Below, piece after piece: positions 33,458-45,345 of a DNA stretch of 64,000 nucleotides (positions are counted from its first letter, which is position 1; the number at the start of each line of letters is the position of its first letter). Origin of the DNA: Actinernus sp. WN-2022 (taxonomy: Eukaryota; Cnidaria; Anthozoa; Actiniaria; Actinernidae). The notes under the pieces were generated by a model, which was not told where the DNA came from, made no database searches, and saw nothing but the letters and a program-made list of their open reading frames with translations. Location of the stretch: positions 405,442-469,441 of the forward strand of contig JAOWCC010000441.1 in NCBI GenBank assembly GCA_030867875.1, given 5' to 3'. The position numbers and the translations under genes are program-made.

Positions 33458-33828
33458 AATTCACCAATTGGCCTCTAGCAGTAACGTGGAGTACTTTGTG
33501 TTACGGTGACCAAAATGTTTGGACATTGCCACTGAATTGTCGTACAGATGACTTAGACGTAGATGTACAACCTTTTCCATAGTTTATCGACTTGATTTGG
33601 TCGTTTAGTTTAAATATCTAACGAATTGTTAAACAGACTATTTTAAATGAAGTTTAAAACTATACTTTAATAAAAACAAAGAAACACGCTGTAAATCAAG
33701 TTATGTCAAGTAGATAAACTATGGAGAACTTTGTACATCTGTACGATAATTCAAGGACAATGTCCGAACTTTTTGGTGACCATAACACGAAGTGCACTAT
33801 GTGATGGCTAGAGGCCAATCGGTGAATT
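33458..33828. mobile_element. 371 bp MITE with about 90 bp inverted repeats
   Basis: The left arm starts AATTCACCAATTGGCCTCTAGC and the right arm ends GCTAGAGGCCAATCGGTGAATT. Both arms also share TTGGTCACCG, TTGAATTATCG and CATCTGTAC in mirrored order. No coding capacity. It is nested in the HECT element. Confidence 0.85.
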
Positions 33829-33917
33829 TACCCGTATTTCTCTTGGCCTAACCCATAGGTAAATTGTACTTAAAATGTACTCACTCTCTCGAGCTGTATT
33901 ATTTCCATTCTCTCATT

Positions 33918-36900
33918 TCATCCTGTTGTGAATGATTTGCCACCAATCACTGAATGCATTGCTGCCTCAAACTCAGCACAGTTTCTGAAATAGTTTGGCA
34001 GCTTTAGCTCCATTAAGCAAGTTGATGCAAAAATGGTGTTTGTACTCTCACAAGAGACTGCTCTACGTCGTGGGACGATGCTTTTTGCTGAGCCGCTTGT
34101 ACCAGTGACAAACCTCAGGAAATCATCAAGGCCATCTGGTTTACAATTCCTCATAAAAGTACGGAGCATCTGGAACACCCTTCGAGTATCCTTGTCTTCA
34201 GAGGTAGGGAAATATAGGCTACTGGCCACAGAATCGTTACTTACTATGCCTTTGTGGACAAAGCACTCTTCGAACATTTCTGGCTTATTTGTTATTTCAT
34301 CCAACAAACCAAGGATTGAGAACCCCTTCCTGAATTGATCCAGAATTGCCTTCTTCTTCACTAGAATGCTGTGAAGCATTAAAGACATGAAGCTTGTTAT
34401 GAACCTACAACAACCAATCAAGAACTTGTATCAGCAGGATACAATTTACAGTAACATTTCTGATAAACCTGGGGAGAGGGTATACTGCTTGACTGCCGGT
34501 AATCAGTCAGCTTTGGTATGTTTTAACAAAACTGCTTCTTTTCACAGTTAATCAACAATTTAACTGACTTCCAACTGCAATGTGGAAATCATGGAATGTA
34601 ACTACTTTTCTTAGCCTCTATTTAAACATGCACGATGTTGGGAGAACTAAAACGGTTGAAATCATGTGGCACTTTGCAGAACAAAGACACAAACAGGTAG
34701 TTGTAGTGTTTTGATAAATAGAAATAGACCCATGTCTTCCAAATCAATACTACACAAGTGCACGTTAACTAATGAAAGTGCATATACTATCATCTATTAA
34801 TTGCTCTTTCTACATTGTTACTGTATACATTGTTACTGTTTGAAATTTCTACTTACTGTAAGTGTTCTACTTTCTCCAGTTTCAGACATCAGGCTGACCC
34901 AGCCAGATTCACAGGCAATAGCATTTAACTCAATTGCTGGTGCCTCTGTAATCTGAAGTATAGTAAATGATCATTAACTTGGATATAACAGATTTCATAT
35001 ACATACATGAGAAACAGTAGTAAATAAATAAATAAGTAAATTAAATAACTGTTTATTTAAGTGTCCATGTTTTCTAGCGCTTGAGCACTAATCGGGGAAC
35101 ACTGTACTCTCACACACACTACCTCTACATAAGTTAAAGGTACTGCTATAATGTGATGTATTCACCAGAAATATTGAATTTGAAATCAATAGGAAACAAA
35201 TACTAATTTGTGGTTATATTATTACAATCTGAAGTTATTTTTATCAGCTCCTTTCAAAACACCAGGGTATACAAGCTAAATATGAATTACTTGTATAAGC
35301 ACTGTAATTTAATACAAAACAAACTCCAGAAGGGGTCCTGATAAGCCATGAGCATGTTGCCCTTATGAGGTCACAAATCAGGTATTTTATATTGTTGTTT
35401 CAGTTGTGGTTCAGTTGTGTTCCTGGTTCAAATTTCCCTTCTTTTGTTCTTGTCTATGCAAATCTATGGGAATGGTCATCAAACAATAGAACAGAAAATT
35501 TGAATCAGGCACAAAACTGAACCACAACATATACAACTAACAATAAACTTACCCTTCTCGATGTACTCAGCAAGTTCAATGTCATCCACATCTGAGCATG
35601 ATGCTTTCTGGATTGCAATCTGTAGATCACCAGTTGCCAAATACCAGTAAATGGTAGGAGACAGGTATGGGAATCCTGGGCCTGACTGGATTAGGCCGTG
35701 GGCTATCATTTTACCCAACACTTCAAACAATCCATTCACAACCAGTTCATTGCTGAATACAGGTACTTTGTTGTTTTTATCTCCATTAAAAAAAATCTTA
35801 ATTCCTTCATTGTTTGCCATGCCATAAAAAAACGTCACTAAACACCTGTTGTAACACGCCACCGGTGTCTATAGCTGGCTGGCCCTTTAAGGACACAAAA
35901 ATAGGAATTGTAGGGTCAAAGTCAGGACTTTTATAGAAAGTCAATATCTATGACTACATCCTCTTGATCAACCTTTTCACAAGTTCCCCTTGCTTGAGTT
36001 TCTGGCCCGGTTGAGATCGTTGAGCGTTGCCATCACTACCAGCATCAGGGTCATTGCCTACTGTATTGTACTGTAAAAGAACATTTATAGCAGAGGTCAA
36101 AACTGCCACAGGTCATCACAGCATTTCGAATGATATATCTTGAAATGCTAGGAAAGATTACAGCCAGGTTATTCACTTTCTGTTGATCTAATGGTGAATT
36201 AATCGCCCCTGAAGGGCTTAGTAATTCATCCTCGTCATCATCACTAATTGCAGTGCTAGGACCAGCTTCTGATGTAGTGGACATGGGGAGTGCAGTGGCA
36301 GCCCCAAAGCCACTAAGACCATGTGACCCGCTAGGTCCAGCCTTGGCACTGGTCAAAGGTGTACTTGTAGCAGGAGGAGCTGGTGCCTCAGCGACACTAC
36401 CAGTAGCTGGACTTGGTGGCTGCGACTCTACGGCTTCTTCATCCTCATAAGTATGTCCTTGCAGACATTAAGTCTAACATACAACCGTTTATTTTCGCAC
36501 AAATGCTTTACGTGCTTGAAATCCCAAACATGATTCTCTTTAACCAAAGGGCTAGAGATTGTATTCCTATCGTGTCTCTCTATTTATTATGAATAGAAGC
36601 TTTGCCTTAAATAACTTGACCAACTCTGATCGTATGCCTTTTTCATCGGCATCAGAGTAAAGATCGCTCTCTCCCTTCAAAATAATCATGGAATCCGTGA
36701 AGCTATATTCCTCTTCGTCGTCAGGGTCTGGCTTATCCAACAAGTACACACTTTTGGGGATCGATTCAGGAATCGCTGTCTCCCATTTCTTCGATCAAAT
36801 TCTGTATGGATGTCCTGGCAAGGGTCGCTTGCCTTTATCCCCACTCGACTTTGAATTCTGACTCTGAGGCAAAGGTTGCACACTTCCATTCGCAAAAGGG

Positions 36901-37061
36901 GAAGCTGACAAGCTCTGTGAAGCAAAAGATGCTGATCCTCGAATTAAATTACGCGTTCTGTTGACAAGGGTTTGTATTCCTGGTGAATTGTCGTGTAGTT
37001 CTTCGCGAATACAGGCTCAAACTTCTTCGCGGATCAATTCTCTATCTACTCTGTCCACCAT
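33918..37061 (-). pseudogene. CUE-HECT E3 ubiquitin ligase-like gene
   Basis: ATG at 37,061 (MVDRVDRELIREEV) is followed by an in-frame TGA at codon 15, probably an old CGA. The N-terminal region reads IQTLVNRTRNLIRG, then SVYLLDKPDPDDEEEYSFTDSMIILKGE in a shifted frame. A Ser/Pro-rich segment and a CUE-like ubiquitin-binding helix set (VNNLAVIFPSISRYIIRNAVMTCG) follow at about 36,450-36,060. HECT exons are 35,868-35,553 (ELVVNGLFEVLGKMIAHGLIQSGPGFPYLSPTIYWYLATGD), 34,945-34,857 (EAPAIELNAIACESGWVSLM) and about 34,405-33,918, which holds FLRFVTGTSGS and STCLMELKLPNYF with the catalytic cysteine. HECT ligases pass ubiquitin from an E2 to a substrate. A T-run frameshift near 35,825 and the two stops make this copy non-functional. 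Confidence 0.75.
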
Positions 37062-37192
37062 TTTGATCGCACGTGCGAAATTTGTTTCCCAGCATGCACT
37101 TGTCGACAGTAGCGCAACGCATTATGGGATTTGTTGACATTAAAAAATCGTTCTTGAATGTGATTGCTCGTTGATTTGCCGTGACCGTGAAC

Positions 37193-37395
37193 TTGAATGT
37201 GATCGAGATGTCTGTTGAATGTGATCGATAATTTACATATGTTGAATGTGAATGTAATCTGTGACCTTGAATGTGATCGAGATGTCTGTTGAATGTGATC
37301 GATAATTTACATATGTGAATGTGAATGTAATCTGTGACCTTGAATGTGATGGAGATGTCTGTTGAATCAGATTAATTTACATATGTTGAATGTGA
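37193..37395. repeat. tandem repeat, 73-74 bp unit, 2.7 copies
   Basis: Units start at 37,193, 37,267 and 37,340 with TTGAATGTGATCGAGATG. Each contains the GAATGTGATCG word twice and ATTTACATATG once. It lies just inside the right terminal repeat and shares its core word with it. Confidence 0.9.
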
Positions 37396-37477
37396 AATGT
37401 GGTTGTTGAATGTGATCGTGATCCTTGAATGTGATCAAATTAGAGTTCTTGAATTTTGCACCATTCGGCCTTCCATA
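37385..37477 (-). repeat. right terminal inverted repeat of the HECT element
   Basis: Ends GCCTTCCATA. Reverse complement of 31,301-31,398 with a few substitutions and one small indel. Confidence 0.8.
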
Positions 37478-38226
37478 GATTACGTATATCTGAAGGGAAT
37501 GACATGAAGAAATTACCATACTACGTTGTTTGTTTGGCTGGCTGGCTTCAAGAGGACGTTTCGCAATGCTGAAAGGGCAAGAGGAACTTGCACTTGAAGG
37601 ATTTGAGTTCAAGACTTGGAAAGCGATATGACTGACATGACGGCAGACTCTAAATTGTTGATTCCGGCACAAAATATGTAAGTTTAGTGCACGTTTTTAT
37701 TATTTTACGGCTCTGAGTTTGGTTAAATAATTGGGACTAAACAGTGGCTCGATAAAGAAGTAATGGCAGTTGGATAACTTCATTTTAAAAATATTATGTA
37801 GGAACAAGTACTGACAGGAACAAATAATACCACCACCATGTAGAAAGGAAATGCGCACATCATCCAATTATACCATTAATAAAGAAAGTTCCTTGATCAA
37901 TAAGTGAGAAATAGTGACCTTAGAGGTGGAACATTCGAAATCAACAGAGGGGGAGGGGATGTGACAATTCCCCCCCCCCCAAAAAAAAACATTGCAAGTA
38001 AAACAGATCCAAAAAATTCCTCCAAGCAGTTGATAGCCCCAAAATTGGGCAAGCAACCTGGGACAATATAGGTGTTTTAAAACAATTGTGCAGAGCTTGC
38101 CTCAAATATGCTGTGTACGGTCCTGCCATATTATATGATTTGAGTGTCTTTCGAAGAAACTCATACCCAGATAGATAGCAACAGTTGTAATTATATTTAT
38201 TGAGATTATTTGTAATAACTCGAAGC
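37478..38226. other. no gene recognised
   Basis: A C-run followed by an A-run at about 37,970-37,988. No gene-like open frame. Confidence 0.4.
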
Positions 38227-41225
38227 TCCATTTTTAACTTGTGGATGCGCGCAAGCGCAGAACACGAGTTATTGGAGTGGGTCAGTAGCTAATTTATTCA
38301 TCGTTTTATGGTGTGTAGATCGGGGACTCTCCGTTGGCTGTCCGAATAGTGTTCGATATTCCGAATGCAGTAAACTGCGAACAGTCCCTCCTTTTCCCTC
38401 CATTGATAGTAATTTGCGAGCGGAGCGAGCGAACGGAAAATATGGCAGGCGTTCGAGCGGAGCGAGAGGAAGAATGGGGACGAGAAAGAGGAGAAGAAAA
38501 GGAGGGACTGCAGACATCACACAGAGGAAATAATTACGCGTTGCTGGAACAACGCAAAATTCCCATTGGCTAACGAGTTTGCAGCGTGTCAACACCTATC
38601 AATCACAACCTAGCAGGAGTGGAACTTGAGAGTATCAGTTCGGTGGCCGTCGAAGCGTGTTTGAAAAGTTCAAACTCATGGCGCCACAAGTTGAATACTT
38701 TGGAAACTGCTTACTGGAGGGCGACAGCGAGCGACGAAGTAAAAAAATCAACGTATCTCATAAATGGATTGGAGAAAGTCTAGGCACCTTTTGAGTTTGA
38801 AACATATGGTTGTTTAGTACCTAACTTCAACTTCTGTTTAATTTCGGCCCTCGTCAAATTCTTCGTCTTTCGGCCACTAAACAACCCTAATTAACTTCTA
38901 TAACCCCTGTGTTATCCAGTCGTCATTACAATTCCAAATGAGCTCCTTTGATTATCCCACTTAGTCATACTATGCCTTTATTGCTTTTATGAAATCTCAA
39001 AATTAACACAAGCACCTTTTACCGGTTGATTCTGAAGATAGATGTTTCATTCATAATTATTGGTAAATTCTAAGCGGCCTGTATTCATGTTTGTTACACG
39101 CTGTTTCCTGTTCACGGCATGAAACACCACTGTGTCTAGCTTTGGTGTAGGTCACAAGTAACTCTCAATCTAAACCGAAACACAATGTAATTATAATTTC
39201 AAATTGTAACCGGGCTTAATTCATGATGTATCGACTTTGTAGATGGCCGTATATTTGTCATTTTTAGATACATATCATGTTATACGCCATACTATACTCC
39301 AGGCGAGTAAATTTGCAGCCGAAACTTGTGGTGACGAAAACATACGTTTGAATCGCTGCGGTGAGTTGACTTCGATTTGTGGGGCACATTTGTTTTGCCA
39401 AGCCAACATATAGATACGATTTTAGATCTCCTAGTCTTTGTTGCGCACTTTGCACAAATACGGGAGGATGAACCAATCGTTTTCTCGAGCTGAGAATAAC
39501 CCAGGTTTTGCAAAAAATTACCGTAATAGTTTTTAAAAGAGCAACTGCAAACACGGCAGAAATCGTTATACGAAGATTGGTTTGGTTTTCTGCCTCTTTA
39601 CCGGAGTCGTCGACAAAATTGGGCTTTCCTGAGTTTGCATTTGGCGGTATATTTTGGGACTCAAGTGGAGCAATATTATAAAATATGTTTACATCGGATT
39701 TCACGGAAAGGGGCGGAGCTGAGAATGACGACATGATGAAAAGGGGTGGGACAATGGCAACTCGATGAAAGCATGTATCGTAAAAATAGAAGGGGGCGGT
39801 AATCATTTCCTCTGTGTGATGTCTGCAGTCCCTCCTTTTCTTCTCCTCTTTCTCGGCCACATTCTTCCTCTCGCTCCGCTCGAACGCCTGCCATATTTTC
39901 TCTTGGCTCGCTCCGCTCGCAAATTACAATCAATGGAGGGAAAAGGAGGGACTGTTCGCAGTCTAGTCATGCAGGAGAAGATGTATTGACGGTGCCTTCC
40001 TAATACCAGACACTCCAAACCTGGACAGACATGGTAGTGGGTCCCTATCAATCACTTAGTGGTGACGACGTAACGATGACGTCATCGGTCACATGATTTT
40101 AAGTACATGCCCATATCTTCCTCGTTTTTAATGCCAGCCTGCTCAAACCAGGACAGACATGGTTATGGGTCCCTATCAATCACTTAGAGGTGATGACGTC
40201 ATCGGTCACGTGATATCTCCCTCATTTCTAATGTCAGCTGGCTCTTCATCGCTTTGAGTAGCATGATCTTGTTCTAGGCTGCGAATTTCATCGTCAAATA
40301 TAGTTGAAGGGAAGAATATTGCTTCATCTGTTCAAGATATTTCTATTATGCTCAAAGAACAGCGAAACCTCTGGCATGAATGGTTTTACATTCCCAGTCA
40401 TTTTAAATAAGTTTTCCTTTTTTTTCAGAACAAGACAGAATGGGATTTCATATATCCAAATGTGACTTAGTATTTACCGAAATTTTGACATTAATTATTT
40501 CACTTTATCGAACTGAACTGAAATAACGTAATATTATCACATAGGTTCCATCCTAAAAAAACATATGTTTTCTTTGATCTTCCAGTCAGTTGACCTCTGG
40601 GCCATGCACTGTTTATGTTTGATAAAACGTTTGCAAGTTACATTTGACGAGCGTTAGATTCCCAAAAACTCTATTCCGCGCCGATGTGTACCGGATAAAA
40701 CTCGTTTTAACCTCTTCAATATGTGATTTCAAAGTTCAGTGGGGCATTTTGATTTAAAGATCAATAAGATTTAGCTACACTAAATAATAACTTTGTCACA
40801 CAATATTTGTTCAGATTGGAAGTTCCAGAACTACTTAGACTGCATGCGTCAACACAATTAGCCATTATCAAGCGAAGGTTCTATACGTAATCAAGCTATG
40901 AATAGGTCGTTTATTCCGTACATAATAGTAATTTAACTCGTGGATGCACGAATGTGCAGAACGAGTTATGGGGTTCAGGTGGATACGAGATAATTTATTC
41001 ATTGTTTCTTTCTGTGACTCGACGACTTGCCGTTGACTTTCCGAATGACCGTCCGAATGACCGTCCAAGGTTTCGAAAAGATGTGGTCATGCTGGAGAAG
41101 ATGTATTTACGGTGCCCATCTAATGCCAGACACTTCAAACCTGGACAGACATGGTAGTGGGTCCCTATCAAACACTTAGTGGTGATGACAAAACAATGAC
41201 GTCATCGGTCACGTGATTTTAAGTA
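38227..41225. repeat. local repeat unit present in at least two long copies, one split by an insertion
   Basis: Copy 1 runs from 38,227 (AACTTGTGGATGCGCG) to 38,370 and resumes after the inserted element at 39,966-40,105. Copy 2 runs uninterrupted at 40,930-41,225. A third, partial copy of the distal part lies at 40,125-40,215. Shared words include GCAGAAC..GAGTTAT, GGAGAAGATGTATT, CCTGGACAGACATGG and GTCCCTATCAA, followed by TGACGTCATCGGTCAC. No coding potential was seen. Confidence 0.8.
38371..39965. mobile_element. 1.6 kb non-autonomous TIR element with 9 bp duplication
   Basis: Inverted repeats of about 162 bp (38,371-38,531 and 39,803-39,965). The right end read inward starts TAGACTGCGAACAGTCCCTC; the left starts TAAACTGCGAACAGTC. 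Both arms have the words GAGCGGAGCGAG and a GA-rich tract, then GGAGGGACTGCAGAC. Flanks are CGAATGCAG (38,362-38,370) and GTCATGCAG (39,966-39,974). The intact repeat copy at 41,087-41,095 reads GTCATGCTG, so the duplication is 9 bp and the left copy has mutated. The interior shows no recognisable gene. Confidence 0.85.
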
Positions 41226-42341
41226 TATGCAATGCAATGCAATACAATATAATATTCTTTATTAGCCTTACATAGTAATCTAGCATGCGGCCCTCTATGA
41301 TACAAATAAAACGTAATAAAGAGGAAAGAAAATATGGGAAAAAATTAACACACGAGCTACAACATTACAAGATATAATATATAATTGGAATCAATATAAA
41401 GAAAATGAATATGAAATAAAATCAAAAATCAATATACTTACTAAAAGACTATGCGCAATGGAAGGGGCTATGCCCTGGACACAGCGCCAGAAATGCAGCA
41501 GCAGTTGAAGCAAGAAGCGACAGTTATAGCAGAGGAACTCCTCCAGATGCTTAAAGTTACTGGATACCTTCAAAACGAAAAAGATGGGGAAATAATTTTC
41601 GCACAGAAATGTAGTTTGAGTAGCAGTGTTTGATATACTAAAAACTCCGTTAAATAAAATTATATTGACGAAGAAATACCAAAAGGAAGTTTTTAACCGG
41701 AAGTAAAAGGTTCAGTTTGATTGACAGCAGATCAATTAACACATGACAAGTGCTCACTCGCCCGTATCGAAAGTGTGGGGAAAGCTAGCGCATAAATTCA
41801 TTTCATATACCAATGTTAACGTTTATTGAGAAATGTTTTTCCACACACGATTCCGTAATTCCATCGGTTGTTGGCCTTATGTCTTTCAAAAAGCAAGCAG
41901 GATGCCCTTAGCTTGGAAAACAAAGAAAAGTGAAAAGCAAAACAAGGCCAAACAACGCATACGACTTCGAGCCAAATTACAAATAGAAGTCCTCGCAAAA
42001 CCCGACAAGGGTTCAAACGGAGTGCCGAGTGATCCACATCTGAACATAAAGAAGAATTGATAGGAGCCAGCCGAGAGAATATTTGTTTCCAAGAAAGCTA
42101 AGATGGAAACGTAAAGTCTGACGGTTCACCTTTTTGTCTTTTTGTTTCAAGTCAAATTAACAAGCCGGCTATAGATACGGCGCGTACCTTTGATCGGAAA
42201 TCAACATACAATATTCATCTCGGCAAATATATATATTTCTCTAATTCCTAGATTACAATACCCTCTGGAACCCACATATTAAAACAAGAGACTACAAGGA
42301 AAACTATGGCTTGTAATTATATTTACATATTGAAACTCTAC
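41226..42341. other. no gene recognised
   Basis: Contains an AATGCAATGCAATACAAT low-complexity patch at about 41,229 and some open frames of 60-75 codons without motifs. Confidence 0.35.
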
Positions 42342-42498
42342 CTTTAGTTTTCCGCGCGAAATTTTGGGAGACTCCAGGAGGTTGCTTTTGATTGGAGAAT
42401 GGGTGTCGAGTCCGGAAAGCCGCTCTAAGTAGGTGTGAATCAGTTGCTGAACTTCTAATGCCGATTTCTCGGCTTCAATTTTACAACGTTTCGGCAGT
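42342..42498 (-). other. possible isolated exon
   Basis: A minus-strand open frame reads LPKRCKIEAEKSALEVQQLIHTYLERLSGLDTHSPIKSNLLESPKISRGKLK, bounded by AG before it and GTAGAG after it. The composition is protein-like. I cannot assign it to a family or find partner exons, and it could also be chance. Confidence 0.3.
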
Positions 42499-42695
42499 CT
42501 TCAAGTGAATTGATTGCATATAAGAATTTACCGGAAATGTTTGACATTTCGTCCAGTAATTTTACGATAACTGATCTCCAAAAGCGTGTGTGCTTTTTTC
42601 CGATTTGTTTTTAGTTTTAAAGATATCGGTCCAAGCGTGATGGCTTGGCAAAAATAATCAATGACTCGACTTTAAACTGCAATAATTTCACATAG

Positions 42696-44551
42696 AAAAT
42701 AGATATATCGGAAGCTGGCGGTCCGTGTTATCGAGCGAGATTTATTCTGTCAAGTTGTGCTCTATTGCAGTTGATGAGGCACACGTTATTAAGCAATGGT
42801 AAGTGGCATAAACTTCAAGGTTTGGTATTTTAGAGCGACAAAATCTATGTAAGATTATTTTGAAAGAGAATCATGATCTTCAATTTATTGAACTTCATGA
42901 TCTTAGCTAGCTACATTTGTTTGGAAGTACTTTTCCTTCTGAGCTGTTTATAATTATACTGTTAGTCTAAATCAGCTGAACAAGGAGAACAGCATATTTA
43001 TGTTTTTTTTAAGGGGGACTTCAAATACCACCAATATGGCAGCATTCCGTGAGACATACTCTGAACTTCATGAACTCAGGTCTTTGACCAATGTAAACAT
43101 TATTGTTTTGACTGCCACAGCCACATCAGAGACCAGGAAAACAATAATGGATGTTCTATTAATGGCAAACCCACATATCATTTCTGAAAGTCCGAACAAG
43201 ACAAATCTTGCTTACTCTGTGCACTACATACCCATTGATAAGAGACTGGAGGAGTATTTTCAGTGGTTAGTTGATGAAATACTGATACACAGACAGAACA
43301 CTTCTCGCACAATAATTTACTGCCTATAAAACAATGTGGACTATTATACTCTACACTGAGAGTTTTGCTTGGAAAGAACCTCTATCTTGATGATAATCCT
43401 AGAAATGTTGTACTTGAAATGTTGCACTCATGTACTCCAGAAGCCAATAAGGAAGCAATACTCCAAGAATTTCAAAACCAGGACTCTGGATTACGAATAT
43501 TAATTGCAACCATCGTATTTGGCATGGGTGTCGACTGTAAAGGCGTTTGTCGTATCATTCATTTCGGCCCATCCAAAAATCTTGAGGCTTACATACAAGA
43601 AACAGGACGTACAGGGAGAGATGGGAAACAAAGTGTAGCTTTCATCATTTATCAAGGACTGATGCTGAATCATGTAGACAAACACATGAAAAACTATGTG
43701 AAAACCAAAGCATGCAGGCGAAATGCGCTTTTACAGAATTTTGATAATTATTGCTCTCACTTAAGTGTGATCACACCAGTGCATTTGTGCTGTGATAATT
43801 GTGCAGAATTTACAAGATTCCCTGGAAATTCTGACAGCAAACAAGGTCTGCCTACCATGCACACCAGAGTTGTGACCCAAGAGCACCTTGAGGATCTACA
43901 GAAGCATTTGACAGATTACCACAAGTTACTTGTGATGAAGTTGATATCAAAGTCCAAAAACAATCAACTAAAAACTCTGACTCATCCACAGTTTCTACTT
44001 GGATTTTCAGAAGTTCAAATCACTCAGGCACTAGATAGTTGTGAGGTGATCTTTACACTTCAGGGCCGGGTTGTTCAAAGCCCGATTAGTGCTAATCCAG
44101 GGTTAATTTCCATGACAACCAATAGGTTTTGTGCAGAGTTAATCCAGGATTAACACTAATCGGGCTTTGAACAACCCGGCCCAGGACATTTTAGATAAAG
44201 TAGAGATATGGGACTTGAAGCATGCATGCATGCAAGATTCTTGAAATGGTAAGTAAGGTCTTTGGGGATGTTTCAGAGATTTACTATGCATGTATAAGTG
44301 AAATATTATCTGGTGAACCTAATGAATTCGATATGGCAGATTGTTATGGAGAATGGGATAACCTTGTTCAAGATGATTCCCTTCTTGAACTTGCTTTAGA
44401 GAATTTGTCTATTTCTCAGCTAGAGAGTTCAGATAGTGCACTTGAGGAGTATTTGAATGTTGAAGTTCCTGGATGTACTGGACAACCACTCATTTCACAC
44501 AATGTAATTGACTTTTTCATTTATTTGCCAGTAGTAACTACTGAGAAATAA
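42696..44551 (+). pseudogene. RecQ-like helicase, second copy, decayed
   Basis: Exon 42,696-42,798 reads RYIGSWRSVLSSEIYSVKLCSIAVDEAHVIKQW (motif II, here a standard DEAH), spliced by GTAAGT to 43,014 onward: TNMAAFRETYSELHELRSL, IVLTATATSETRK (III), SRTIIYC, LLGKNLYLDDNP, LIATIVFGMGVDCKGVCRIIHFGP (V), YIQETGRTGRDG (VI) and a cysteine pair VHLCCDNC. No Walker A exon was found upstream. A frame break and stop at 43,327-43,329 separate motifs III and V, and a MITE at 44,064 interrupts the C-terminal part, which resumes as DILDKVEIWDLKHACKILEMVSKVFGD. The C-terminal part aligns with the helicase at 25,482-28,527 (IFTVKDITEH...HALKILEVFHEIFEDI). It converges on a DUF6589-type gene at 45,366-49,118, like the pair in the 13 kb element. 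Confidence 0.85.
44064..44181. mobile_element. 118 bp MITE inserted in helicase coding sequence
   Basis: Ends GGCCGGGTTGTTCAAAGCCC and its inverse GGGCTTTGAACAACCCGGCC, with inner arms CGATTAGTG.TAATCC. It is flanked by CAG on both sides (44,061-44,063 and 44,182-44,184), and removing it with one CAG restores the frame IFTLQ-DILDKVEIW. This gives a 3 bp target duplication with good support from the coding sequence. Confidence 0.9.
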
Positions 44552-44989
44552 TATTTCAGTTCTAGTACAAACAGAAAGTGTTGTGTATTAACACTCACAA
44601 TCATTGATTTCTGTTACCTATGTACATGTACTAGAAATTGTGGCTGTCTTTGTGCTGTGTTCTCTGCCCCTCTTAACTGTACAATTTAGTACATGTACTT
44701 AGGGATAATGAATTATTGTTCCCATACTTATAGTTCAAATGAAACAAATGAATGCAAACAAAAACACTCAAGGCATTCTATATAGTAAATGATCAATCAA
44801 ATTATTTTCCTATATGTAGACATGACTATGGTTGTAGTTACACTAGCTCTAAGTTTTCACTTCAGCGTGATTGCTTACAATGTACGTGTATGCCGTCAGT
44901 AAAGTAAGATTCTAGAATTTGAGACGAGCATGACACAGTTGCACACCTTTTTCTAGAGTGAATGAATGATATTGTTAACCCAAAGTCCC
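44552..44989. other. no gene recognised
   Basis: AT-rich sequence between the two convergent genes of the second module. Scattered GTACATGTAC words. Confidence 0.4.
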
Positions 44990-45345
44990 CTATATTCACA
45001 CAACTTTGTACAATAAATGATCAAACCATTTTCCCTATGATGTGTGGTTTAGGGACTGGCCAGAAATTAGTGTTGGGGGGGGGGGGGGGGGGGGGGATGG
45101 AGATTGAAATCAAGAAGTCTAAAAATACATGTACATGTAACCCTCCCCAGACAACATTTCTAACCAGTCCCTCATATTCACACAACTTTGTACAATAAAT
45201 GATCAATCCATTTACCCTATGATATGTACATGGCTATAGGGATTATGGTTATATTCACAAAACTTTGTATAATAAATGGTCAAGTCATTTTCCCTATGAT
45301 ATGTAGTACATGGCTATTAAGGGTGTATGGTTATATTTACACAAC
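44990..45345. repeat. imperfect tandem repeats around an inserted MITE
   Basis: TTCACACAACTTTGTACAAT and the following AAATGATCAA..CATTTTCCCTATGAT recur at about 44,996, 45,177 and 45,254, with spacing altered by the MITE at 45,051-45,172 in the first unit. Confidence 0.7.
45051..45172. mobile_element. 122 bp MITE, AGGGACTGGTCAGAAAT family
   Basis: Ends AGGGACTGGCCAGAAATTAG and AACATTTCTAACCAGTCCCT, the same as the element at 2,088-2,329. Contains a run of about 22 G. Confidence 0.8.

Larger units (their letters stand above)
31301..37477. mobile_element. 6.2 kb TIR element with integrase-core fragment and CUE-HECT gene
   Basis: 31,301-31,398 and 37,385-37,477 are inverted copies of about 93 bp at over 90 percent identity, beginning TATGGAAGGC and containing ATGGTGCAAAATTCAAGA and TGATCACATTCAAGGATCAC. 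Next to the right repeat is a tandem array of the same GAATGTGATCG word, a likely transposase-binding region. The element carries an integrase-core fragment (+) at its left and a HECT-domain gene (-) at its right, again converging. I found no target duplication. A 371 bp MITE is nested at 33,458. Confidence 0.75.

Noticed and set aside
31285..37490. A target-site duplication for the HECT element
   Set aside because: The bases outside 31,301 (GGGGGTCCGG) and 37,477 (GATTACGTAT) show no convincing match.
42342..42498. Linking the isolated minus-strand open frame to the neighbouring helicase or DUF6589 genes
   Set aside because: It lies upstream of the helicase on the opposite strand and matches neither protein family.
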